This document shows positions 44,558 through 52,227 of a DNA stretch of 62,047 nucleotides, piece after piece. Below the pieces are notes generated by a model that did no database searches, was not told the DNA's origin, and saw only the letters and a program-made list of their open reading frames with translations. The stretch covers positions 1-62,047 of the forward strand of contig NZ_JAOPXI010000076.1 of the NCBI RefSeq assembly GCF_025965215.1, given 5' to 3'. This stretch comes from Marmoricola sp. GTDB taxonomy: Bacteria > Actinomycetota > Actinomycetes > Propionibacteriales > Nocardioidaceae. The translations under genes and the position numbers were made by a program. Each line of letters opens with the position of its first letter. Positions within the stretch are counted from its first letter, which is position 1.

Positions 44558-44585
44558 TCATCGGCGGCACGTGGTGGGGGCTGAG
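44558..44585 (-). promoter_or_regulatory. Sigma-28-type promoter of fliC
   Basis: On the minus strand CTCA (44585-44582), a 16-bp spacer and GCCGATGA (44565-44558). The same form precedes flgN and cheA, and GAAATCT immediately before CTCA is shared with the flgN site. The pattern fits a flagellar sigma consensus; from memory, CTCA-N15-17-GCCGAA is reported for FliA in Actinoplanes. Confidence 0.72.
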
Positions 44586-44739
44586 AGATTTCAGGCGATC
44601 ACTTCTGGGACTCCAGGCGTGCGTCGACCTCTGCGCGGACCTCGATGGCATCTCGGCAAGGTCGCTTCGAGACGGGCGCTGCCGGGCCCCCTCAGTGCAG
44701 GTGACGAGGTCAGCCGTGACCGGGAGAACGACGGCTGGG

Positions 44740-45591
44740 CTACGCGGTTTCGTCGAGGCGACGGTCGGGGACCGTGCGGCGAAGAGATGACGCGTGCCGG
44801 GTTGCGACAGCGGCGAAGTACGTCTCGCGACGGCGGGCAGCCGAGCCGGTCGGACGGGCGTGTGCCTGGAGCAGGCTCGGGTCGAGCTCGTGGTTCAGGG
44901 CGTCGCGCAGCAGCACCAGGGCTTCGGCGCGCATCTGGGAGACCCGGGACTCGGTGACGCCGAGCTCGGCGGCGATCTCGGCCATCGGGCGCTCCTCGAG
45001 GAAGTAGTCGGACACGACGATCCGCAGGCGCTCGGGAAGTTCGGCGACGGCTTCGACCAGGTAGGCGAGCCGCTCACGGTGCTCAAGGATCTGCTCGGGG
45101 GTCGGGCCACCCGAGGGGAGCAGGTCGTCGAGCGAGGCGTCCTGGGCTCCCTGGAGGGACAGCACCTGAGCACGGGCGATGTCGTCCTCGTTCTGGGTGA
45201 TCTCGGCCATGCTCATCCCGGCCGCCTCGGCAACCTCCTGCGGACTCGGAACGCGGCCGAGGATGCCGGCCAGCTGCGACCTGGTCGCGTCGAGGTCACG
45301 GGCACGGCGGCGTACCGACCGCGAGGCCCAGTCGATGCCCCGCAGCTCGTCGAGGATCGCACCGCGCACGCGGGTGGCGGCGTACCGGGCGAACGGCACC
45401 CCGCGCTCGGGGTCGAAGGAGTTGCTGGCCTGTACCAGGGCGGCGAGCCCGGCGGAGGTGAGGTCGTCGCGACTGACGTGGTTGGGTACCCGGCCCATGG
45501 TCTCGCGGACGATGTGAGTCACAACGGGGATGCTGCTCGTGATCAGCGCGTCCCGCTCGGCGGTTTCGGCGTTCTCCCTCATGACGGACAC
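44740..45591 (-). CDS. fliA: Flagellar sigma factor FliA (sigma-28)
   Basis: A 283-residue sigma-70 family protein of the FliA/WhiG group. Region 2 contains LTSAGLAALVQASNSFDPER and FARYAATRVRGAILDELRG, the FliA hallmark, followed by DWASRSVRRRARDL. Region 3 has LGRVPSPQEVAEAAGMS, and region 4 has AVAELPERLRIVVSDYFLEE and MAEIAAELGVTESRVSQMR. The tail after about residue 240 is longer than usual and basic. GTG 45591 or ATG 45582 could start it. It lies directly upstream of fliC and opposite flgN and probably drives both. An unusually AT-rich stretch (45601-45650) precedes it. Confidence 0.92.
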   Translation of the reverse strand: MSVMRENAETAERDALITSSIPVVTHIVRETMGRVPNHVSRDDLTSAGLAALVQASNSFDPERGVPFARYAATRVRGAILDELRGIDWASRSVRRRARDLDATRSQLAGILGRVPSPQEVAEAAGMSMAEITQNEDDIARAQVLSLQGAQDASLDDLLPSGGPTPEQILEHRERLAYLVEAVAELPERLRIVVSDYFLEERPMAEIAAELGVTESRVSQMRAEALVLLRDALNHELDPSLLQAHARPTGSAARRRETYFAAVATRHASSLRRTVPDRRLDETA

Positions 45592-45725
45592 ACTGGTTGG
45601 TAATTGTCCGTTTTAATAGGTATATGTCCCGGTATTACACGGTTAGTCCGGTAAGTCGGGACCTACGGCATCGGGCGACTGGCCCGAATTGACTACTCCG
45701 AGGACGATTATCTCCGCAGAAATCT

Positions 45726-45752
45726 CTCAACTCCGTGTTCACGGGCCGATGG
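45726..45752 (+). promoter_or_regulatory. Sigma-28-type promoter of the flgN-flgK-flgL-fliW operon
   Basis: CTCA (45726-45729), a 15-bp spacer and GCCGATGG (45745-45752), 48 bp before flgN. GAAATCT just upstream is shared with the fliC promoter. Confidence 0.7.
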
Positions 45753-45799
45753 AATGGGTCAAGGGGCTCCACTCGGGGAGCCATCGACGAAGGGCCGAC

Positions 45800-46279
45800 A
45801 TGGAAAAGCTGTCGCAGATCCTCATGCGCGAGCGCGAGCTCCTGGAGACGCTGCTGTTCAAGCTCGAGACAGAGCAGATGGTGCTGGCCGGTGGCCGCAC
45901 CCGCTGGCTGATGCGTACTGCTCGCGAAGTAGATGCCGTCCTGACCACCATCCGTGAGACCGAGATCCTGCGCTCGGTGGCCTCCGACCACGTCGCGGCA
46001 TCGATGGGGCTGGAGCACAACCCGAGCCTTCGGGCGCTCGCCGCTGCGGCCGACGAGCCCTGGCGCACGATCCTGAGCGAGCACCACGAGGCCTTCGTGA
46101 GCGTGACCCGCGAGATCGGTGCGCTGGCCGAGGCGAACCGCGACCTGATCACGGTCGGCTATCGGTCTGCGCACGAGACCCTGATGGGAATCACGGACAC
46201 CTCGGCGAGCTACAGCGCCGACGGCTCGGTCACGACGACCGGCGACTCACGCAGCCGCCTGCTCGACTGGAGCCTGTAG
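45800..46279 (+). CDS. flgN: Flagellar chaperone FlgN
   Basis: A 159-residue helical protein encoded directly before flgK. FlgN-type chaperones bind the hook-junction proteins FlgK and FlgL and deliver them to the export gate. The FlgN look is visible in MRERELLETLLFKLETEQMV near the N-terminus. ATG 45800 has AAGGG 7 nt upstream. A longer in-frame start would include the sigma-28 promoter and is unlikely. The stop abuts flgK (46280), so the genes are coupled. Confidence 0.85.
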   Translation: MEKLSQILMRERELLETLLFKLETEQMVLAGGRTRWLMRTAREVDAVLTTIRETEILRSVASDHVAASMGLEHNPSLRALAAAADEPWRTILSEHHEAFVSVTREIGALAEANRDLITVGYRSAHETLMGITDTSASYSADGSVTTTGDSRSRLLDWSL

Positions 46280-47674
46280 ATGACCTCGACCTTCTCGTCG
46301 CTGAACACGGCGCTCAGTGCGCTGAAGTACAACAGCGCTGCCCTCGCGGTCGCGAGCGGGAACATCGCCAACGTCAACACCACCGGCTACGCCCGTCGGC
46401 TGATCACCGCCGAGACGGTGGGGCCGTCCACCCAGCCTGCGATGTGGTCCCGATCGGTCGGCACCGGTGACGGCGTCGCGGTCGCGAGCATCGCCCGCGA
46501 CGTCGACCCGCTGCTGGACGCACAGGCACGTCGTCAGCACGGGAGCCAGTCCTATCTCGACGTCCAGCAGACGTCACTCCAGCGTGTTGAGACCGGGTTC
46601 AACGAGCCCGGCCCGTCCGGCGTCGCCGCCGCCATCGCTGACTTCCGCACCTCCTGGCACGACCTGGCCAACAACCCGGGCAGCGACGCCGCACGTTCGG
46701 AGGTACTCGGCAAGGCGGCCACGCTGGCCAGCGCGATCCAGACCCAGGCGAGCAACATCGATGCTGAGTCGAACGACCAGCGGACCCGCATCGTCAACGA
46801 CGTCAGCGAGGTCAACTCGGTGGCCACCGAGCTTGCCTCGACCAACAAGGCCATCGCGACGGCTACCCAGAACGGCACCGACGTCAGCACCCTGCTCGAC
46901 ACCCGTGACCAGCTCGGCATGCGCCTCTCCGAGCTCACCGGCGCGACCTCGACCGTGCGCCCCGACGGTGGCTTCGATGTCTCCGTGAACGGAGTAGCAC
47001 TCGTCAGCGGTGCGACCGCAGGCACGCTGACGATCAGCACCGGCATCACCTCGACCGGCGCCAGTGACGGCAACCCGCTCTCCTACGCGATCACCGACAG
47101 CAACGGGACGACAACGATCCCCGCCGGCATGACCGGTGAGATCGGTGGCGTCACCAATCTGCTGACCAACGTCCTTCCGGCGTACTCGCAGGGGCTCGAC
47201 GCCGTCGCCCAACAGCTGGCCGACGAGATCAACACCCAGCACGAGACCGGGTACGACGCGGCCGGCAACCCCGGCGCCGCCTTCTTCAGCTACGACCCGG
47301 CGCGCCCGGCTGCCTCCCTCGCGGTCGCTATCACCTCCACCTCCGGGCTCGCCGCGTCGAGCGTCCCGGGCGGCGGCCTCGATGCGGCGAACGCCACCGC
47401 GATGGCCGGCGCGACGACCGTCGAGTCGTCCTACCAGCAGCTGATCAACGGCTTCGGCACGCAGGTCGAATCGATCAACCGGACAGCCGCCAACCAACAG
47501 GTCCTGACCACCCAGGTCGACTCGTCACGCAGTCAGCTCTCCGGGGTCAGCACCGACGAGGAGATGACGGCGATGCTCGCGTCCCAGCGGGCCTATCAGG
47601 CCGCGTCCCGGGTGATGACCACCGTGGACTCGATGCTCGACACCCTGATCAACCACACCGGGCTGGTGGGGTGA
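46280..47674 (+). CDS. flgK: Flagellar hook-associated protein FlgK
   Basis: A 464-residue hook-filament junction protein 1. The N-terminal rod/hook signature reads LNTALSALKYNSAALAVAS and NIANVNTTGYARR, and the C-terminal LASQRAYQAASRVMTTVDSM with DTLINHTGLVG is the matching helix. In between lies the beta-rich variable region (RPDGGFDVSVNGVALVSG). Length is near the short end for FlgK. It starts directly after flgN and overlaps flgL by one base (TGATG), so the operon is tightly coupled. Confidence 0.93.
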   Translation: MTSTFSSLNTALSALKYNSAALAVASGNIANVNTTGYARRLITAETVGPSTQPAMWSRSVGTGDGVAVASIARDVDPLLDAQARRQHGSQSYLDVQQTSLQRVETGFNEPGPSGVAAAIADFRTSWHDLANNPGSDAARSEVLGKAATLASAIQTQASNIDAESNDQRTRIVNDVSEVNSVATELASTNKAIATATQNGTDVSTLLDTRDQLGMRLSELTGATSTVRPDGGFDVSVNGVALVSGATAGTLTISTGITSTGASDGNPLSYAITDSNGTTTIPAGMTGEIGGVTNLLTNVLPAYSQGLDAVAQQLADEINTQHETGYDAAGNPGAAFFSYDPARPAASLAVAITSTSGLAASSVPGGGLDAANATAMAGATTVESSYQQLINGFGTQVESINRTAANQQVLTTQVDSSRSQLSGVSTDEEMTAMLASQRAYQAASRVMTTVDSMLDTLINHTGLVG

Positions 47675-48564
47675 TGACCCTCCAGCGCGTCACGGACGCG
47701 ATGATGGTGCAGAGCTCCCTGGCGTCGATGCAGGGCAACCTCTCGCAGCTCGCGGCCACCCAGCAGCAGCTGTCCTCGGGTCGCAAGCTCAACGTGCCCT
47801 CGGACTCTCCGACCGACACCACCTCCGCCATGCGGCTGCGGTCCTCGATCGCCGACGCCCAGCAGTACTCCCGCAACGCGGTGGACGGAGATGCCTGGCT
47901 CGGTCAGGCCGACACCGCCCTGACCAGTGCCAACGACCAGCTGATGCGGGCTCAGGACCTGGCGCTCCAGGGAGCCAACCAGGGAGCCACCAGCTCGGCG
48001 TCGCTCGATGCCCTGGCAGCCGAGGTCGACCAGATCAAGGCGGGCATGATCGACGCCGCCAACACCAGCTATCTCGGCCGGCCGGTCTTCGGTGGCATCA
48101 CCTCCGGAGCCAAGGCGTTCGACGACACCGGCGCCTACATCGGCTCGCCCGGAGTGGTGAACCGGACCATCGCGCCAGGATCGACGCTGCGGGTCGACAC
48201 CGACGGCCAGGCCGCGTTCGGGCCGGCAGGCAACTCGGTCTTCGACCACCTGACCGCGCTGTCGACAGCGCTGCGCTCGGGTGACCAGGCCGGGATCAGC
48301 GCGAGCATCAGTGCGCTCAGTGCCGACCACGACCAGATCAGTGCGGCCCAGACCGACGTCGGCACCCGTCAGACCCGGATCGAGGCGGCGGACCAGACGG
48401 CCCAGGACAAGCTGCTGAGCCTGCAGACCTCGCTGACGAGCGTGGAGAACGTCGACCTGCCCAAGACGATCATGGACCTGCAGATGCAGCAGACGGCGTA
48501 CCAGGCCTCGCTGGCGGCGACGTCGCGCGTGATGCAGCAGAGCCTGCTGGACTACCTGAGATGA
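47674..48564 (+). CDS. flgL: Flagellar hook-associated protein FlgL
   Basis: A 296-residue flagellin-like junction protein 3. The N-terminus (RVTDAMMVQSSLASMQGNL, then QQQLSSGRKLNVPSDSP) and the C-terminus (QMQQTAYQASLAATSRVMQQ, then SLLDYLR) are characteristic. The central region contains PVFGGITSGAKAFD, a FlgL-type segment. ATG 47674 overlaps the flgK stop; a GTG at 47671 is also possible. The stop overlaps fliW by 4 bp. Confidence 0.92.
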   Translation: MTLQRVTDAMMVQSSLASMQGNLSQLAATQQQLSSGRKLNVPSDSPTDTTSAMRLRSSIADAQQYSRNAVDGDAWLGQADTALTSANDQLMRAQDLALQGANQGATSSASLDALAAEVDQIKAGMIDAANTSYLGRPVFGGITSGAKAFDDTGAYIGSPGVVNRTIAPGSTLRVDTDGQAAFGPAGNSVFDHLTALSTALRSGDQAGISASISALSADHDQISAAQTDVGTRQTRIEAADQTAQDKLLSLQTSLTSVENVDLPKTIMDLQMQQTAYQASLAATSRVMQQSLLDYLR

Positions 48565-48959
48565 GCACGCTCACGCTCGAGATACCGGTCATCGAACTGG
48601 TGCACCCGATGCCCGGGTTTCCAGGCAGGTCCCGGTTCGCGCTGGTCCGGCTCGACGACGAGGCCGACCTGTGCCAGCTGCGGTCCCTGGACGACCCGAA
48701 CCTGCGCTTCCTCGTCATCCCGCCGTCGTCGTTCTTCCCGAACTACGCGCCGACGGTCTCCGACGACGTCGTCGCCGAGCTGGAGATCACCTCGGCCGAC
48801 GACGTGATCGTCCTGCTGGTCCTGAACGCGGGGGACTCGCTGGCGGACACCACCGCCAACCTGATGGCGCCGGTCGTCGTGAACACGGTGACCAGGAAGG
48901 CAAGCCAGGTCATCCTGGATGACCCGGCTTTTCCGATTGCTGCCCCTCTCGTGGCGTAG
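48561..48959 (+). CDS. fliW: Flagellar assembly factor FliW
   Basis: A 132-residue beta-rich protein. FliW binds both flagellin and CsrA: when free flagellin is low, FliW releases it and blocks CsrA, letting flagellin be translated. The sequence begins [20 protein letters not shown] and contains the family segments [29 protein letters not shown] and [20 protein letters not shown] with [12 protein letters not shown]. It overlaps flgL by 4 bp (ATGA). csrA follows 173 bp later, consistent with a working FliW-CsrA-flagellin switch. Confidence 0.92.
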   Translation: MSTLTLEIPVIELVHPMPGFPGRSRFALVRLDDEADLCQLRSLDDPNLRFLVIPPSSFFPNYAPTVSDDVVAELEITSADDVIVLLVLNAGDSLADTTANLMAPVVVNTVTRKASQVILDDPAFPIAAPLVA

Positions 48960-49132
48960 CCTCACTGTATGGTCGCGCACTCCGATCCCAATGCCTGCTG
49001 CGCGACGCCATCCGCGGCGCCCAGCCGCGTTGCCGTCAGTCGACGGCCAAACCCGGGCCGTCTCCTTCCGGCGCCTTGCTGGACACCACGCCTGACGTCG
49101 CTCGCGACGGCAGCGGATCGGAGTGCCCGACC

Positions 49133-49369
49133 ATGCTGGTCCTGAGTCGCCGCGTCGGCGAGAGCATCGTCATCGGCGATGACGTCACCGTCACGATCCT
49201 TGAGGTGCGCGGGGACATCGTGCGGGTCGGTATCGACGCCCCACGGTCGGTCGCGGTGCACCGCGCCGAGCTGCTCGAGCAGCTGGGGACCAGCAACCGC
49301 GAGGCGGCGTCGCCGAGCGACGACGCGGTCGCGTCCCTGAGCGAAGCCCTGCGCGGCAAGCAGGACTGA
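49133..49369 (+). CDS. csrA: Translational regulator CsrA
   Basis: A 78-residue RNA-binding dimer, [17 protein letters not shown] and [20 protein letters not shown], with the conserved RAELLEQL helix. The basic Arg of the RNA-binding loop is in VAVHRAEL. The tail after residue 60 is longer than in E. coli CsrA. ATG 49133 has GGAG about 9 nt upstream. CsrA represses translation by covering GGA motifs near ribosome sites, and the fliC leader offers such motifs. CsrA is found in actinobacteria mainly beside flagellar genes. A CTCA-N16-TCCGAT element at 48961-48986 may be its promoter. Confidence 0.93.
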   Translation: MLVLSRRVGESIVIGDDVTVTILEVRGDIVRVGIDAPRSVAVHRAELLEQLGTSNREAASPSDDAVASLSEALRGKQD

Positions 49370-49437
49370 CGTCCCGACGTTGCCCGGCCCGGTGGTCCAG
49401 CCCACAGGGGCCCGGGGCCGGCGGGTGAGGCCCGTTC

Positions 49438-49465
49438 CTCATGTCCCTCCCCCCGGTGCCGATGA
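49438..49465 (+). promoter_or_regulatory. Sigma-28-type promoter of cheA-cheW-mcp
   Basis: CTCA (49438-49441), a 16-bp spacer and GCCGATGA (49458-49465), 24 bp before the cheA start. The -10 octamer is identical to that of fliC. Confidence 0.7.
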
Positions 49466-49489
49466 GCACCGGTGTCATAGGGAGGCAGT

Positions 49490-51754
49490 GTGGACGACGA
49501 TGCCGAGATCATCGCCGAGTTCCTCGTGGAGAGTCACGAGAACCTCGATCAGCTCGACCGGGACCTGGTCGAGCTCGAACGTCGACCGGGTTCACGGGAG
49601 CTGCTCTCCAGCATCTTCCGCACGATCCACACCATCAAGGGGACCAGCGGCTTCCTCGCGTTCAACCGCCTCGAAGCACTGACCCACGTCGGGGAGAACC
49701 TGCTCTCCAAGCTCCGCGACGGCGAGCTGGAGATGACCGGTCCGGTCACCGAGCCCTTGCTGTCGATGGTCGACACGGTGCGGGCGCTCCTGGGTTCTGT
49801 CGAGGCAACCGGCACGGACACTGCCGCTGACGTCGACGTCGATGCGGTCGTGGCGGCGCTCCGCGCGGTCCTCGAAGGTGGCGCGGCGGTCTGGGAGGAA
49901 CCTACCGATGTCGCGGGGATCACTGAGCCCGCCACGACGCCGGAGGTCGACTCGCCCGAGGCCGAGGTGACCGATCTCAAGCTCGTAGGCGACGAAGGTC
50001 CATCGCGTCTCCTCGGCGAGATCATGATCGAGCGCGGCGTGGTGACCGACGCCGAGATCGCGGAAGCCCTGGCCGAGCAGAAGGCTTCGGCGGAGGACGA
50101 AGGCGAGCACCGGCGCGGGGTCGTCGACTCCTCGGTCCGCGTCGACGTCGAGCTCCTCGACAGCCTGGTCCAGCTCGTCGGTGAACTCGTCCTGACGCGC
50201 AACCAGGTGATGCAGCGCACCGAGAGCGTCGATGACATCGAGCTCGTCCGGGCAGCCCAACGTCTTGATCTGGTGGCTAGCGAGCTGCAGGAGGGGATCA
50301 TGAAGACCCGGATGCAGCCGATCGGCCAGGTTTGGTCGAAGATGCCCCGGATCGTGCGTGACCTCGCCGTCCAGCTGGGTCGCGAGGTGAACCTTGAGAT
50401 GGAGGGTCACGAGACCGAGCTCGACCGCTCGCTGCTCGAGGCGCTGAAGGGACCCCTGACGCACCTGGTCCGCAACGCGCTGGACCACGGCATCGAGCAG
50501 CCCGCCGACCGGGTCGCCGCAGGCAAGACCGCGACCGGACGCCTGCTGCTGCGGTCCTTCCACGAGAGCGGTCAGGTCGTCGTCGAGATCAGTGACGACG
50601 GCAAGGGAATCGACCCGGACCAGATCGCGCGGGTTGCGATCGAGCGCGGCGTGATCACTCGTGACCAGGCCGCCCGGATGGAGACCCGCGAGATCGTCAA
50701 CCTGATCTTTCGGCCCGGCTTCTCCACGGCCACCGAGGTCACCAACGTCTCCGGCCGAGGCGTCGGGATGGACGTGGTGCGTACCAACATCGAACGCATC
50801 GGTGGCACCGTCGACATGCAGAGCCAGGTCGGGATCGGTACGACGTGCCGGGTCCGGATCCCGCTCACGCTGGCGATCATCCCGGCACTCGTCGTGGGCG
50901 AGGGCGAGGAGACCTACGCGATCCCGCAGGCGAACCTGGTCGAGCTCGTCCGGCTCGAGGCCGACGACCTGGCCGGCAGCGTGGAGGAACTGGCCGGAGC
51001 GCCGGTGCTGCGCCTGCGCGGCCACCTGCTTCCGCTGGTCTCGATGGCCGAGGTGCTGGGCCGGGAGCGACCCGCCTTCGAGTCCCTGACGATCGTGGTC
51101 GTCCAGGCCGACGACCTGCGCTTCGGCATCTGCGTGGACGAGGTGCACGACACCCAGGAGATCGTCGTCAAGCCGATCGGTCGCCAGCTCAAGGCGCTGC
51201 CGACCTATGCCGGCGCGACGATCATGGGTGACGGCCGGGTGGCACTGATCCTGGACGTGCCCGGGATCGCCCACGCCCACGCGGTGGCGCAGAACGTGGC
51301 TCAGAACCCGCGTTCGGACGCCGCCAAGGCCACCGGCGAGGCCGCGAGCACCGCGTTGCTGGTCCTCGAGGTCGGCGGTGGCCGTCGGGCCACCCTGCCC
51401 CTGCGTGAGGTGTCGCGTCTGGAGGAGTTCTCGGTGGACCGGATCGAACATTCCGGCAGTGCTGAAGCGGTCCAGTACCGCGACGGGATCCTGCCGCTGG
51501 TCAGGCTGGCGCCGGCGATCGGGCTCGTCGAGAGCGTGCGCGACGACGACCAGGTCTCCGTCGTGGTGCACGAATCCGGCGCCAGACGGATCGGCATCGT
51601 CATCGACCGCGTGCTCGACGTGTTCGACGTGACCGTGGTCTGCAGCGACGTGGGTCGTCGCGCCGGGGTGCTCGGGTCCGCGGTCATCGGCGACCGGGTC
51701 ACCGACCTCGTCGACCTCGACGCCGTCGTGGCCCTCTCCGGAGCAGGTGCCTGA
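49490..51754 (+). CDS. cheA: Chemotaxis histidine kinase CheA
   Basis: A 754-residue soluble kinase that phosphorylates CheY-type regulators under receptor control. The HPt domain carries the phosphorylated His in FRTIHTIKGTSGFL (about residue 47). A linker follows to the dimerisation domain (VRVDVELLDSLVQLVGELVL, about 220). The ATPase has the N box VRNALDHGIE, DDGKGID and GRGVGMDVV. After it come two CheW-like domains in tandem: the normal regulatory one (about 460-590) and a second (about 620-745), which single-CheW kinases lack. No P2/CheY-binding domain is obvious. GTG 49490 follows GGGAGG. It overlaps cheW by one base (TGATG). Confidence 0.93.
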   Translation: MDDDAEIIAEFLVESHENLDQLDRDLVELERRPGSRELLSSIFRTIHTIKGTSGFLAFNRLEALTHVGENLLSKLRDGELEMTGPVTEPLLSMVDTVRALLGSVEATGTDTAADVDVDAVVAALRAVLEGGAAVWEEPTDVAGITEPATTPEVDSPEAEVTDLKLVGDEGPSRLLGEIMIERGVVTDAEIAEALAEQKASAEDEGEHRRGVVDSSVRVDVELLDSLVQLVGELVLTRNQVMQRTESVDDIELVRAAQRLDLVASELQEGIMKTRMQPIGQVWSKMPRIVRDLAVQLGREVNLEMEGHETELDRSLLEALKGPLTHLVRNALDHGIEQPADRVAAGKTATGRLLLRSFHESGQVVVEISDDGKGIDPDQIARVAIERGVITRDQAARMETREIVNLIFRPGFSTATEVTNVSGRGVGMDVVRTNIERIGGTVDMQSQVGIGTTCRVRIPLTLAIIPALVVGEGEETYAIPQANLVELVRLEADDLAGSVEELAGAPVLRLRGHLLPLVSMAEVLGRERPAFESLTIVVVQADDLRFGICVDEVHDTQEIVVKPIGRQLKALPTYAGATIMGDGRVALILDVPGIAHAHAVAQNVAQNPRSDAAKATGEAASTALLVLEVGGGRRATLPLREVSRLEEFSVDRIEHSGSAEAVQYRDGILPLVRLAPAIGLVESVRDDDQVSVVVHESGARRIGIVIDRVLDVFDVTVVCSDVGRRAGVLGSAVIGDRVTDLVDLDAVVALSGAGA

Positions 51755-52227
51755 TGGGACAGCGATCGCAGTACTGCACCTTCTGGGTCGACGGGCTCTT
51801 CTTCGGAGTCGGTGTGTCCGCGGTCCAGGAGGTCCTGCGCTACCAGCCGCTGACCGTCGTACCCTCAGCGCCGGAGGCCATCCAGGGCCTGATCAACCTG
51901 CGCGGCCAGATCGTCACGGCCGTCGATCTGCGCTGCCGGATCGGGCTCCCGCCCCGAGCCGAGGGCGACTTGCCCATGAACGTGATCGTCCGCAGTCGCG
52001 GCGAAGTGGTCAGCCTTCTCGTCGACGACATCGGTGACGTGATCACAGCGCAGGATCCAGATGGCGTCGAGCTCGAGCTCGAGGCCGTCCCCGCAAACGT
52101 GCCGTCCGTGGTCCAGGACGTCGTCACCGGAGTGCTCGCGCTCCCGGACGCGGTCCTGCTCGTCCTGGACGCCGATCGTGCAGCCGATGTCTCGGTTGTG
52201 CCCGAACCCACCGGAGGAACCTCATGA
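51754..52227 (+). CDS. cheW: Chemotaxis coupling protein CheW
   Basis: A 157-residue single CheW domain that links receptors to CheA. The strands [20 protein letters not shown] and [20 protein letters not shown] show the fold, with the conserved NLRG turn, and a third block reads [15 protein letters not shown] 51754 overlaps the cheA stop; the cheW stop overlaps the receptor start by 4 bp (ATGA), so kinase, coupler and receptor are made in fixed order. Confidence 0.93.
   Translation: MGQRSQYCTFWVDGLFFGVGVSAVQEVLRYQPLTVVPSAPEAIQGLINLRGQIVTAVDLRCRIGLPPRAEGDLPMNVIVRSRGEVVSLLVDDIGDVITAQDPDGVELELEAVPANVPSVVQDVVTGVLALPDAVLLVLDADRAADVSVVPEPTGGTS

Noticed and set aside
44640-44680. Another copy of the interspersed repeat near fliC
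   Set aside because: Only CATCTCGGCAAG matches; the second half diverges, and it is not between convergent genes.
45601-45650. AT-rich stretch upstream of fliA as an attachment site or mobile-element scar
   Set aside because: No repeats flank it and no integrase is nearby; it fits a promoter region.
49592-51571. 659-codon minus-strand frame opposite cheA
   Set aside because: A shadow of cheA. No motif or start signal.
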